A stretch of 9,210 nt of DNA from UBA5972 sp964480735. Lineage in GTDB: Bacteria > Pseudomonadota > Alphaproteobacteria > Rhodobacterales > Rhodobacteraceae. This document shows, piece after piece, positions 1 through 7,494 of this stretch. The notes beneath the pieces are model-generated. The model was not told the origin of the DNA and ran no database searches. It saw nothing but the letters and a program-made list of their open reading frames with translations. The position numbers and the translations under genes were made by a program. The stretch is from assembly GCA_964480735.1 (NCBI GenBank), contig CAYZQS010000101.1, positions 1 through 9,210 of the forward strand. Reading direction: 5' to 3'. How positions within the stretch are numbered: position 1 is the stretch's first letter; each line of letters begins with the position of its first letter.

Positions 1-770
1 CCCAGCATGGTTTCCGGCCGCGTGGTGGCAATGGAAATATAATTCCGCATTTCGCGCAAAACCACATTCCCGTCTTCATCTTTGTCCAAATACTCATATT
101 CCGCACCCTCCGCGAGCGGGTATTTGAAATGCCACATATGGCCGTCAACCTCGATATTCTCGACCTCAAGATCAGAAATCGCGGTTTCAAAATGCGGGTC
201 CCAGTTGACCAGCCGCTTGCCGCGATAAATCAGGCCTTTGTTGTAAAGATCGACAAAGACTTTCAGCACCGCGTCGTGAAAATTGCCCTTGTCGCCCTCT
301 GGCGCACCGGGCGCACCGGACATGGTAAAGGCGTTCCGCTCCCAGTCACATGATGCTCCAAGGCGTTTCAGCTGATTGATGATGGTGGAACCGTAAAGTT
401 CCTTCCACTCCCAGACCTTGGCGGTAAACGCCTCGCGCTCCATCTGGGCACGGCTTTCGTTGCCTTCCGCCGCCAGCATCTTTTCCACCTGCAACTGCGT
501 GGCGATGCCGGCGTGGTCCTGCCCCGGCTGCCACAGGGTGTCAAACCCGCGCATCCGGTGCCAGCGCACCAAAATATCCTGCAGCGTGTTGTTAAAGGCG
601 TGGCCCACATGCAACGCGCCGGTCACATTGGGCGGCGGGATCATGATGCAAAACGTGCGGTCCTCTTGATTTTGGACGTGTTTACCCGCCCGAAACGCAC
701 CGGTGCTTTCCCATTTCGCAAAAATCGCGGCTTCTGCCGCGGCGGCGTCAAAATTCTTTTCCATAGGCAT
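1..770 (-). CDS. valS: Valyl-tRNA synthetase, N-terminal part (runs off left edge)
   Basis: Class Ia aminoacyl-tRNA synthetase that charges tRNA-Val with valine in the cytoplasm. I translated the minus strand from 770 to 1 and the frame stays open for all 256 codons, with no frameshift. Near residues 47-60 is the ATP-binding signature PPPNVTGALHVGH (the HIGH motif, here HVGH). It is followed by the typical ValS stretches QPGQDHAGIATQ and NWDPHFETAISDLEVE, and at the window edge by ATTRPETMLG, which opens the editing (CP1) domain. The KMSKS loop and anticodon-binding domain lie outside the window. The ATG at 770 gives MPMEKNF; the second ATG at 764 is equally possible, and neither has a strong ribosome binding site. 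The gene lies 77 bp downstream of the HD-domain gene on the same strand, so co-transcription is possible. Identification is near certain; only the exact start is open. Confidence 0.97.
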   Translation of the reverse strand, partial: MPMEKNFDAAAAEAAIFAKWESTGAFRAGKHVQNQEDRTFCIMIPPPNVTGALHVGHAFNNTLQDILVRWHRMRGFDTLWQPGQDHAGIATQLQVEKMLAAEGNESRAQMEREAFTAKVWEWKELYGSTIINQLKRLGASCDWERNAFTMSGAPGAPEGDKGNFHDAVLKVFVDLYNKGLIYRGKRLVNWDPHFETAISDLEVENIEVDGHMWHFKYPLAEGAEYEYLDKDEDGNVVLREMRNYISIATTRPETML

Positions 771-847
771 GGGCTGGCTTTCAGAAATCACTCGGTCGCG
801 GCTTCTTACAGGCCAATGGGCAATAGGAAAAGGTCGGTTTTAAGGCG

Positions 848-1468
848 CTACGCCGCCTGTCGCGCAGCGGCCACCAAATCGTCCACCAGTGGCTGGTCCG
901 GAGCATCTACAACGGCTGGATCATAGGCGTTGCGGGCAAAAACCTGCTCTGCCATATCCCGAAAGAATTCCAGCGGCAGGGTGTCATAACCGGGGTCAAA
1001 AGACGCCTGATCCCAGCGTTCGCAAAACGTCGCGCAATCGTCAAAATACGCATGCCCGCGCCACGCCTCCCGTTTGTGCTGATTGCCACCCACAAGGTGC
1101 CCGTAATACAGCATCTGAAATTCACCGTGTTTTTCCACCACCCAGCGGCACTGCTCGCGCACGAAAGGTTTCAGGATCGTGGCGGCGTATTCATCGTGAT
1201 TGCAAGGCGCGTAGATGTCACCAATGTCGTGCAGCAGGGCCGAGACCACCCAATCGATATCCGCGCCGTCCCGCCACGCCCGCGTTGCCGTTTGCAGGCT
1301 GTGGCCAAGGCGGGTGACCTGATAGCCTGACAGGCTTTCGTCAAGATCAACCAGCGCCTTCAAAAGGCGCGCAGCCGTGCCCTTGGTATATTCAACCTCG
1401 TGATCCGTCAGAAACTCATAGTCGGCCCTGGTGCCGTCTTTCATCTGGTGAAAACTGACTTTGTCCAT
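848..1468 (-). CDS. HD-domain metalloprotein (phosphohydrolase or PhnZ-like diiron protein)
   Basis: A 206-residue cytoplasmic protein with a single HD domain. Metal-ligand candidates are visible in order: His56 (in RLGHSLQTA), His80-Asp81 (in ALLHDIGD), His91 (in NHDEYAA), His114 (in EKHGEF) and Asp153 (in ERWDQAS). Six ligands with this order and spacing suit a two-metal HD site, as in HD phosphohydrolases and in the mixed-valent diiron oxygenases PhnZ/TmpB. The size and the HSLQTAxxA opening resemble the PhnZ side of the family, but the Glu that precedes the first His in PhnZ is Gly here, so the oxygenase reading is only a guess. No phosphonate gene is nearby. The start at 1468 is well supported: GGAGG lies 7 nt upstream of the ATG. 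Divergent from the DUF2235 gene (134 bp between starts) and upstream of valS on the same strand. Confidence 0.82.
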   Translation of the reverse strand: MDKVSFHQMKDGTRADYEFLTDHEVEYTKGTAARLLKALVDLDESLSGYQVTRLGHSLQTATRAWRDGADIDWVVSALLHDIGDIYAPCNHDEYAATILKPFVREQCRWVVEKHGEFQMLYYGHLVGGNQHKREAWRGHAYFDDCATFCERWDQASFDPGYDTLPLEFFRDMAEQVFARNAYDPAVVDAPDQPLVDDLVAAARQAA

Positions 1469-1602
1469 TTGGCACCTCCGTTGATTGCCGCCAATGTGAT
1501 GACATTTATGTGCGCCGGCTTGTCTGCAAGCGACATTGAATTCACTGCCAAAAACATCTTTGTTTGTACCAAAAGACGAATTGCTGCAATCTTACGAGTG
1601 TT

Positions 1603-2592
1603 ATGGCACGAAAACCCATCACCCATGTTGTTATCATGGACGGGACGCTGAGCGACCTTGGCCAGAAAGGCGTATCCAATGCCGGGATCACCTATAAGTT
1701 GCTGTGCGAAATATCCTCGCACACGCGGCTTTCCCTGACATACGAAGAAGGCATCCAGTGGTGTACTTGGCGATCTGTCGTCGATTTGGCGGCAGGCGTA
1801 GGAATCAATAGCCAGATTTGCCGCGCTTACGGGTTTTTGGCCAGCCGTTACCGTCCCGGTGACAAGATTTTCTTTTTCGGTTTTTCGCGCGGCGCTTATG
1901 CGGTCCGTTCGTTGGCTGGCGTAATTGACCGCATCGGCTTGCTGCGGCCCGAACACGCGGTGGAGCGGAACGTGACACAGGTGTTCAGGCACTATCGAAA
2001 AGACCCCGGCGCTGCCGCCGCCCGCGCGATCGCCAAAAACAAATGCTGGCCGAAAGTGCCCATAACGATGGTCGGGGTTTGGGATACGGTGAAGGCACTG
2101 GGCATTCAATACCCGGTATTGTGGCGATTGGCGCCTTCACCGACGGAATTTCACAGCCCCAGTTTGGGACCAAGCACACAGAATGGATTTCAGGCGCTGG
2201 CGATGGACGAAACCCGCGTTGCCTATACGCCGGTGATGTGGAAGACTGATCCGTCATGGACCGGGCGGCTTGAACAGATGTGGTTTCGCGGCGCCCATCC
2301 TGACATTGGCGGGCAGATCGGCAATTTTCATGCGGCAAGGCCACTGTCGAACATTCCGCTGGTCTGGATGCTTGAACATGCTGCCGACCTGGGGTTGCCT
2401 TTGCCGGACAACTGGCGTGCGCGGTTCAAACGGGATTGCGACGCACCGGCGCATGGGGTGAACCGGGGCATCGCGCGGTTTTTTCTGTTTCGCAAAAAGC
2501 GGGTCATGCTGAAAGACCCGTCAGAGCATATATTTGACAACGAAAGTTTGATCAAAAGCGCCCCTGAACTCACCCCTGTCAAACACCGGTGA
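1603..2592 (+). CDS. DUF2235 family alpha/beta-hydrolase (Tle1-related)
   Basis: A 329-residue serine hydrolase of the DUF2235 family, which includes the T6SS phospholipase effectors called Tle1. Family hallmarks are present in order: the N-terminal MDGT (12-15, usually FDGT), the nucleophile elbow GFSRGAY (93-99, Ser95), the acidic residue in GVWDTVKALG (Asp161) and the catalytic His in FRGAHPDIGG (His232). No signal peptide or membrane segment is visible, so it is probably cytoplasmic unless secreted by another route. No VgrG, PAAR, Hcp or immunity gene is visible nearby, so an effector role is not supported by this window; the substrate is unknown. I chose the ATG at 1603 because homologues start near the DGT strand. 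A TTG at 1564 would add 13 residues without a recognisable signal. The ribosome binding site is weak. It stands alone on the plus strand. Confidence 0.85.
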   Translation: MARKPITHVVIMDGTLSDLGQKGVSNAGITYKLLCEISSHTRLSLTYEEGIQWCTWRSVVDLAAGVGINSQICRAYGFLASRYRPGDKIFFFGFSRGAYAVRSLAGVIDRIGLLRPEHAVERNVTQVFRHYRKDPGAAAARAIAKNKCWPKVPITMVGVWDTVKALGIQYPVLWRLAPSPTEFHSPSLGPSTQNGFQALAMDETRVAYTPVMWKTDPSWTGRLEQMWFRGAHPDIGGQIGNFHAARPLSNIPLVWMLEHAADLGLPLPDNWRARFKRDCDAPAHGVNRGIARFFLFRKKRVMLKDPSEHIFDNESLIKSAPELTPVKHR

Positions 2593-2620
2593 ATACCGGC
2601 AAATTGATCGCACCCGGTAT
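2593..2620. repeat. Inverted repeat in the DUF2235-cobQ gap
   Basis: ATACCGG (2593-2599) and CCGGTAT (2614-2620) form a perfect 7-bp inverted repeat around a 14-nt spacer, starting directly after the DUF2235 stop codon. There is no T-run after it on either strand, so it is not a convincing intrinsic terminator. The right arm overlaps a TATACA (2618-2623) that could be part of a -10 box, but no -35 box sits at the right distance. It may be a weak operator for cobQ, a mRNA end structure, or chance. Confidence 0.3.
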
Positions 2621-2701
2621 ACATAAAAAACCCGTGAAGCGTGCATCGTTTTGCCCTTGCCTGTGGCGCGGATCATCCGCAAAACACATGGTGGAGGGCA
2701 C

Positions 2702-4150
2702 ATGAGCAAATCCATCATGATACAGGGTGTCGGCTCTAACGTTGGCAAATCGCTGGTGGTGGCCGGGTTGTGCCGCGCCTTCACCCGCCGGGGGCTTAAT
2801 GTCCGGCCATTTAAGCCGCAGAATATGTCCAACAATGCAGCCGTTACCGGGGATGGCGGCGAGATCGGACGGGCGCAGGCGCTGCAGGCACAGGCCTGCG
2901 GGGTTGAGGCGCACACCGATATGAACCCGGTTTTGCTGAAACCTGAAAGCGAGACCGGCGCGCAGGTGATTGTTCAGGGCCAGCGGATGTATACAGTTGC
3001 GGCGCGCAAGTACGAGCACCTGAAACCGAAACTTCTGACAGCGGTGCTGGACAGTTTTGCGCGTGTGAAATCCGCCTGTGATCTGGTGATCATCGAAGGC
3101 GCCGGCAGCCCGGCAGAGACCAATCTGCGCAAGGGCGATATCGCCAATATGGGGTTTGCTGACGCGGCCGACATACCGGTTGTGCTGATTGGGGATATTG
3201 ATCGGGGCGGTGTTATTGCCCAGATCGTTGGCACGTCTGCGGTGATGTCACATTCAGACAGGAAACGGATTAAAGGTTTTATTGTCAACAAGTTCAGAGG
3301 CGATATTCGCCTGTTTGATGAAGGCATTCTGGATATTGCCAGACGCACCGACTGGTCCGCGCTGGGGGTTATCCCGTGGTTTTCCGCTGCAGCGTCACTG
3401 CCGGCCGAAGACATTTTGGACATTCAACCGTCCCGCAGCGGACCCATCAAAATTGCGGTTCCGCAATTGTCGCGGATCGCCAATTTTGACGACCTTGATC
3501 CGCTAAAGCAGGAGCCGGAGGTTTCGGTTGACATCGTTGCGCCCGGCCGCGCTTTGCCGGGTGACGCGGACCTGATCCTGATCCCGGGAACAAAATCAAC
3601 TATCGCTGAATTGGCGTTTTTCAGGGCGCAGGGCTGGGATGTCGATCTGACCGCCCACATCCGGCGTGGCGGTCAGGTTTTGGGCGTTTGCGGGGGTTAT
3701 CAGATGCTGGGACGGACGATTGCTGATCCTGAGGGCATTGAAGGAGTTGTTGGAACAGTGGACGGTCTTGGCCATCTGGATGTCACAACAACGATGACCC
3801 AAAAGAAAAGACTGGCCAAAGTCACCGGCAAGTGCTGCAAATCCGGCACCCGATTTTCCGGCTACGAAATTCACATCGGTGAAACCCACGGTCCGGATAG
3901 CAAAAATCCCTGGCTGACGGTTGAAGGGCAGCCCCACGGCGCACAAACCTCGGGGGGTCAGATCAGCGGCTGTTACTTACACGGCCTGTTTGGCAGCGAT
4001 GACTTTCGGGGCGAATATCTGTCAGACTTGGGCGCGAAAAACAGCGGCCTTAACTACGGGGCGCAGGTCGAACAGGTGCTGGACGAACTGGCAACGCATC
4101 TGGAAACCCATCTGGATCTGGACAGGCTTCTGGCCATCGCTACCTCTTAA
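2702..4150 (+). CDS. cobQ: Cobyric acid synthase
   Basis: A 482-residue enzyme that amidates the b, d, e and g side chains of adenosylcobyrinic acid a,c-diamide with glutamine and ATP, giving adenosylcobyric acid in cytoplasmic cobalamin synthesis. The N-terminal synthetase domain has the P-loop-like GVGSNVGKS (9-17), PFKPQNMSNN (37-46), IEGAGSPAE (131-139) and DIDRGG (165-170). The C-terminal glutamine amidotransferase domain has the nucleophile Cys330 in LGVCGGYQMLG and His427 in CYLHGLFG. Length is normal for CobQ and all catalytic residues are present. The ATG at 2702 is preceded by GGAGGG four bases away, and the MSKSIMIQGVGS start matches the family; a TTG at 2651 is a less likely start. 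No other cob gene and no cobalamin riboswitch is visible. Its stop lies 5 bp from that of the convergent gene. Confidence 0.97.
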   Translation: MSKSIMIQGVGSNVGKSLVVAGLCRAFTRRGLNVRPFKPQNMSNNAAVTGDGGEIGRAQALQAQACGVEAHTDMNPVLLKPESETGAQVIVQGQRMYTVAARKYEHLKPKLLTAVLDSFARVKSACDLVIIEGAGSPAETNLRKGDIANMGFADAADIPVVLIGDIDRGGVIAQIVGTSAVMSHSDRKRIKGFIVNKFRGDIRLFDEGILDIARRTDWSALGVIPWFSAAASLPAEDILDIQPSRSGPIKIAVPQLSRIANFDDLDPLKQEPEVSVDIVAPGRALPGDADLILIPGTKSTIAELAFFRAQGWDVDLTAHIRRGGQVLGVCGGYQMLGRTIADPEGIEGVVGTVDGLGHLDVTTTMTQKKRLAKVTGKCCKSGTRFSGYEIHIGETHGPDSKNPWLTVEGQPHGAQTSGGQISGCYLHGLFGSDDFRGEYLSDLGAKNSGLNYGAQVEQVLDELATHLETHLDLDRLLAIATS

Positions 4151-4155
4151 CGGGG

Positions 4156-5148
4156 CTATTCAAAATTCCGGCTGGTCATGGCGCGTTGAATTTCCCGGCG
4201 CACCAACTTGCGGACATTGCGGGTGATCCGGTCTCCCAGTTCACCCTGCAGTTCTTCGCGAACCATATCTGAAATCATGTCGCGCAGAGTTTCCTCATCC
4301 AGAACCGGCTCTTCCTCTTCAACAAAATTGATCGTCGAGGGCTCATCAGGGTCTGCGTGAACGTTGGCTGGTGTTGTCACAGCCTCATCGGAACTTGGCG
4401 TTGCATGCGGTTCCGGCGCGGCATCTGCCTTTTTTGCCGGCGTTGGCGCTGTCGCATCGGTTGGCGAGTCGTCCTGGATCACCAGATCATTAATGTCAAA
4501 ATCCGTGGCCGTGGCGGACGATGCAGCGTCTGTTGATTCTTCTTTTGGTTCCTGCACTTTCAGCGCATCCATCGCCTTTGTCGCCCGTTCAAACAATGTA
4601 TCGTCAGACGAAAACTGAAACGGCTTTGGCCGCTCTGTCGGCTTGCGCAAGGGGCGGTCGGCATTCTTGTCCGGTACGGTTTCAACCGAGCGTAAAGTCG
4701 GTGCCTCTTCCGGCTGATCATCCACCGCATCAGACAGGGCGGCCGCCAAAGTGTCTTCTTCTGCCACCCGCAGCGCGTCCGTTAAAACCAGTTTTTGCGT
4801 ATCCAAAGACTGGTCAGCCGTTTCTTCGGTGCTTTGAAGGCTGTCCGCATCATCGCCATCGTTCACGTCGTTGCTTGGTGGTACACCCTGTTCATATTGC
4901 CCGCCATCGGCTGGTGTTGGTTCCGCCTTGCGCAAAGACGGTCTTTCGCCACGCCGGGTTGATCTGAGGGGACGTTCTGGTCGTGCTGTCCTGCCTGGCC
5001 GGTTGGCGTCGGTATTTTCGGCAGGTTGCGGCGCATCCGCTGGTCCGGCGTCACTTGCTTCACCGTCTGTTTTGGCTTCTTCAGAAACAAGACGACGGAT
5101 CGAGGACAAAACATCCTCCACATCCATATTTGTTACCGGATCAGACAT
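4156..5148 (-). CDS. PopZ/DUF2497-like polar organising protein (putative)
   Basis: A 330-residue acidic protein in three parts. The N-terminal helix MDVEDVLSSIRRLVSEE (8-24) closely matches the client-binding helix of the alphaproteobacterial polar scaffold PopZ (pattern EEILxSIRRIIxE). Residues about 25-270 are low-complexity, rich in Pro, Asp, Glu, Ala and Thr, and probably disordered. The C-terminal segment from about 283 (LDEETLRDMISDMVREELQG, then a basic NVRKLVRREIQRAM helix) resembles the PopZ oligomerisation helices, which carry a comparable L..M...V.E.L pattern and end in LVxxEI. The inferred role is a self-assembling cell-pole hub binding chromosome-partitioning and signalling proteins. 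The middle is longer than in Caulobacter PopZ. The start is firm: GGAGGGG sits just upstream of the ATG and a promoter lies before it. It is 90 bp downstream of tolC. Orthology is inferred from end motifs and gene order, not proven. Confidence 0.65.
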   Translation of the reverse strand: MSDPVTNMDVEDVLSSIRRLVSEEAKTDGEASDAGPADAPQPAENTDANRPGRTARPERPLRSTRRGERPSLRKAEPTPADGGQYEQGVPPSNDVNDGDDADSLQSTEETADQSLDTQKLVLTDALRVAEEDTLAAALSDAVDDQPEEAPTLRSVETVPDKNADRPLRKPTERPKPFQFSSDDTLFERATKAMDALKVQEPKEESTDAASSATATDFDINDLVIQDDSPTDATAPTPAKKADAAPEPHATPSSDEAVTTPANVHADPDEPSTINFVEEEEPVLDEETLRDMISDMVREELQGELGDRITRNVRKLVRREIQRAMTSRNFE

Positions 5149-5175
5149 ACGGTCCCCTCCACCATTTTAGCACTA

Positions 5176-5204
5176 ATTGTAGACACTGCCGGTTGAGCAC
5201 ACAA
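5176..5204 (-). promoter_or_regulatory. Sigma70-type promoter of the PopZ-like gene
   Basis: Read on the minus strand: -35 TTGTGT (5204-5199), a spacer of exactly 17 nt, and -10 TACAAT (5181-5176), which matches the consensus at five of six positions. Transcription would begin near 5169, leaving a leader of about 20 nt that holds the GGAGGGG ribosome binding site. It suggests the gene can be transcribed independently of tolC. Confidence 0.55.
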
Positions 5205-5238
5205 CACCTTGTTTCAATTCCCGACGATTTCGCCGTCT

Positions 5239-6609
5239 TTATTTGCCCGCGCGTTTAAGTATATCCTCCAAAAGAAATCCTCTTTTTGTAACCACCGGTG
5301 CACGCTGGAACTTTTTGAAGTACAGTTCTTCGTCGTAAGTTTTGATCCCAAGTTGTAAATGACGCACTGTTAACAGACCCATAGCGGACAAAAGCGAATA
5401 AATTGCTACGTATTCATCGCGTTTTGCTGACACCAGATCTGATTGCGCCCGCACAAGTTCGCGTTCAGCGTCCAGCACGTCCAAAGTGGTGCGCGCACCC
5501 AGATTTGTTTCTTCACGAACCCCGCGCAGTGCCACGCGGGCAGACCGAACCTGTTTTTGCCGTGCGGTGATAGAGGCACGGGCAATCGCCGTGGTGGCCC
5601 AAAATCTCGAAACGCTTTGAGACACCAAAAGCCCGGCCTGATGCACGTCCGCATGCGCCTGCTGTTTAAGCGCGACAGCCTGCCGATAGGCAGACAGCAA
5701 CGAGCCGCCAAGATAGACGGGCACCGCGCCGGTTACGCTGACACTGGCGGTATTACCGGCGGCCGAAGAAGAAGAATTCAGACTGCCGGTCATTGTAAAC
5801 ACCGGCTTCATTGCCGCCTTGGCCCTTTCCACGTTCAAGGTTGCCGCACGCAGATTGTGTTGGGCCCTTAGGATCGACGGATGGGTCCGCATGGCGACCG
5901 ATTTTGCCGCTGCAAGCGAGGCGGGAATGCGCGGCGGCGGTGGTGGCGACTGCAACACCTCGGGATACGCGCCCACAAAAATAAAGAAAGTCTCGCGTGC
6001 GATTTCCAGATTGCCCTGCCGGAACACCACTTCGCTTAGGGCACCGGCAAATCGCGCCTCGGCCTGGCTGACGGTTGTCCGGGTGACATCACCGACATCA
6101 AACCGGTCTTTTGTCGCCTGAACCTGCTGCTCGATCACGTGCATATTGTTTTCGGCCAGTTGCAAAAACTGCGCGTTCTGGCGCATGTCCATAAAGGCAA
6201 TGACCGCGTTCAGCAAAACGCCCTGCTCTACTTCTATCAGGGTCTGACGTGCGGCCAGCACATTTTGATAGGCAACCTGGACTGCATCTTCCGAGCGGCC
6301 CCAATCCCACAGCAGCAATGTCAATCCAAGATTAACGTTGTTGGTCAGCGTGTTTGACCCAACCCCGCCCGGTGGCGTGGCAAGGGTGCTGCTGGCCGTA
6401 AGGTTCACGCTTGGTCGCAAAGCGGCGCGCGATTGTGCAACGCCCTCGTCAACAGAGCGCAGCAGCGCCTGGTTGGCTTTAAGCAATTCGCTGTTTCGGT
6501 AAGCCTGGATCAGCGCGTCGGTCAGCGACTGCGCTTGTGCGGATGCGCCAAACGTTAACAGCGCCGCTGTCAATATTAACGTTCCAACCCGAAAACGGGA
6601 AATTCTCAT
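5239..6609 (-). CDS. tolC: TolC-family outer-membrane efflux/secretion channel
   Basis: A 456-residue TolC family protein: a trimeric outer-membrane channel with a periplasmic helical tunnel, working with inner-membrane transporters in drug efflux or type I secretion. Visible are a signal peptide (MRISRFR, hydrophobic core to about residue 20, predicted cut after ASAQA at 26) and the mature start SLTDALIQAYRNSELL with the typical TolC pattern (ALxxAYxxNxxLxA). There are two similar halves of long amphipathic helices: QSRAALRPSVNLTAS opens the first, and VSVTGAVPVYLGGSLLSAYR and TTLDVLDAERELVRAQSDLV belong to the second. Length is close to the family norm. I chose the ATG at 6609 because it gives a clean signal peptide; a start at 6801 would overlap the upstream gene. 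It follows the PIMT-like gene by 58 bp and probably shares its transcript. No transporter partner is visible here. Confidence 0.93.
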   Translation of the reverse strand: MRISRFRVGTLILTAALLTFGASAQAQSLTDALIQAYRNSELLKANQALLRSVDEGVAQSRAALRPSVNLTASSTLATPPGGVGSNTLTNNVNLGLTLLLWDWGRSEDAVQVAYQNVLAARQTLIEVEQGVLLNAVIAFMDMRQNAQFLQLAENNMHVIEQQVQATKDRFDVGDVTRTTVSQAEARFAGALSEVVFRQGNLEIARETFFIFVGAYPEVLQSPPPPPRIPASLAAAKSVAMRTHPSILRAQHNLRAATLNVERAKAAMKPVFTMTGSLNSSSSAAGNTASVSVTGAVPVYLGGSLLSAYRQAVALKQQAHADVHQAGLLVSQSVSRFWATTAIARASITARQKQVRSARVALRGVREETNLGARTTLDVLDAERELVRAQSDLVSAKRDEYVAIYSLLSAMGLLTVRHLQLGIKTYDEELYFKKFQRAPVVTKRGFLLEDILKRAGK

Positions 6610-6631
6610 GTGACTGCCCAACCTACGCTGT

Positions 6632-6661
6632 ATTTTAATGTCTTCGGTTTTTGCCTGATAA
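6632..6661 (-). promoter_or_regulatory. Possible internal promoter for tolC
   Basis: In the 58-bp gap before tolC the minus strand reads TTATCA (6661-6656), an 18-nt spacer, and TAAAAT (6637-6632). The -10 matches the consensus at five of six positions and the -35 at four of six. It would allow tolC expression separate from the PIMT-like gene. The pattern is short and could be chance. Confidence 0.3.
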
Positions 6662-6667
6662 CCGGTG

Positions 6668-7321
6668 TCAAATGGTAAACGCCTCCAGCTTTTCAAACCC
6701 CGGTAAAACAGGGGCGTTGGCATCAAAAGATGCACGCCAGCTGACTTTGCCGTCAATTTTAACGCCGATCCGGCATTGACCGGCGACATCATCGTAAACA
6801 ATTGCCGCGATGCGGCCGCCTTCTTTTAACTGATCAAGCAGTGCCATTTGTGTTGTCTGTACCCCGCCCTCAACCACGATCACATCATAAGGGCCATGTT
6901 TGGCTGCACCCTCCGCCAGCGGGCCGGTTTCGACCACCGCGTTATCCACTGACTGTGCGCTTAGATTGGCCTGTGCCTCCTGCGCCATGTCCGGGTTTTC
7001 TTCCAGCCCGACCACAAAATCGGCCAAACGCGCCAGCACCGCGGTGCCATACCCCAGCGAACAGGCGACGTTCAGAACCAGTTCCGAAGGCTGAACATCA
7101 AGCGCATCAAGCATTTTGGCAAAAATTCGCGGGTCCAGAACGACGCGCCCGCCGCCAAGATTAACGTGCGCGCCCACATAGGCGACAGCACGCAGATCGG
7201 TGGGCACGTAAACCTCGCGCGGGATGTCCAGCATGGCCGCGATAATCGGGTATTTGGTGACATCTGAAGGGCGTACCTGACAATCTACCATTGCGGTCCG
7301 CGATGCGGTGAAATCTGTCAT
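6668..7321 (-). CDS. Divergent protein-L-isoaspartate O-methyltransferase family protein
   Basis: A 217-residue Rossmann-fold protein of the PIMT (Pcm) family. True PIMT methylates isoaspartyl residues of damaged proteins using S-adenosylmethionine. Family marks are the start MVDCQVRPSDV, IPREVYVP (33-40), the acidic end of strand 2 in VVGLEEN (Glu107) and LLDQLKEGGRIAAIV (161-175). Two key sites differ. The canonical TISQP substrate motif, with its active-site Ser, is replaced by VVLDPRIFAK (60-69). The glycine-rich SAM motif, usually DVGxGxGY, reads NVACSLGY (84-91). Isoaspartate repair is therefore doubtful, although related alphaproteobacterial proteins beside tolC seem to share the DPR variant. 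The ATG at 7321 was chosen because family members begin just before this conserved MVDxQVRP segment. It is the first gene of the minus-strand tolC block; transcription starts somewhere in 7322-7494. Confidence 0.82.
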   Translation of the reverse strand: MTDFTASRTAMVDCQVRPSDVTKYPIIAAMLDIPREVYVPTDLRAVAYVGAHVNLGGGRVVLDPRIFAKMLDALDVQPSELVLNVACSLGYGTAVLARLADFVVGLEENPDMAQEAQANLSAQSVDNAVVETGPLAEGAAKHGPYDVIVVEGGVQTTQMALLDQLKEGGRIAAIVYDDVAGQCRIGVKIDGKVSWRASFDANAPVLPGFEKLEAFTI

Positions 7322-7494
7322 GTTACTGCCCGAGAATCGTCGTGTTCCAGTTCGCCAAGACTGGCACGATTTTACCCGATGGGCAACTGACCGGTTGCGG
7401 CCTTTTGCACGGATTTGCAGGCACCTGTGCACAGATTAGGCAGGCATCGGGCAACGTGTTAAAATGGCGGGATATTTTTGATCAGGTGGCGACG

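Noticed and set aside
1..770. Frameshift or decay in valS, because no single long frame was obvious at first sight
   Set aside because: Manual translation from 770 to 1 is uninterrupted; the gene simply leaves the window.
1441..2109. 222-residue minus-strand open frame across the HD/DUF2235 gap
   Set aside because: It runs antisense to the well-supported DUF2235 gene and overlaps the HD gene; no domain is recognisable in it.
2593..2701. Cobalamin riboswitch upstream of cobQ
   Set aside because: The gap is only 109 bp, too short for the usual aptamer, and no B12-box-like sequence is visible.
4364..4967. Plus-strand Ala/Ser- and Pro/His-rich open frames opposite the PopZ-like gene
   Set aside because: They mirror the low-complexity middle of the PopZ-like gene on the other strand and have no motifs or ribosome binding sites.
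6610..6801. Longer TolC starting at 6801
   Set aside because: It would overlap the PIMT-like gene by over 130 bp and bury the signal peptide 64 residues inside the protein.
7322..7432. Upstream extension of the PIMT-like protein to 7432
   Set aside because: The added residues are basic and low in pattern, and the conserved family start lies just after the ATG at 7321.
7342..7494. GTG start at 7342 for the MGMFD protein
   Set aside because: The extra 51 residues have no recognisable pattern and there is no ribosome binding site; the ATG at 7495 has one and gives the typical opening.
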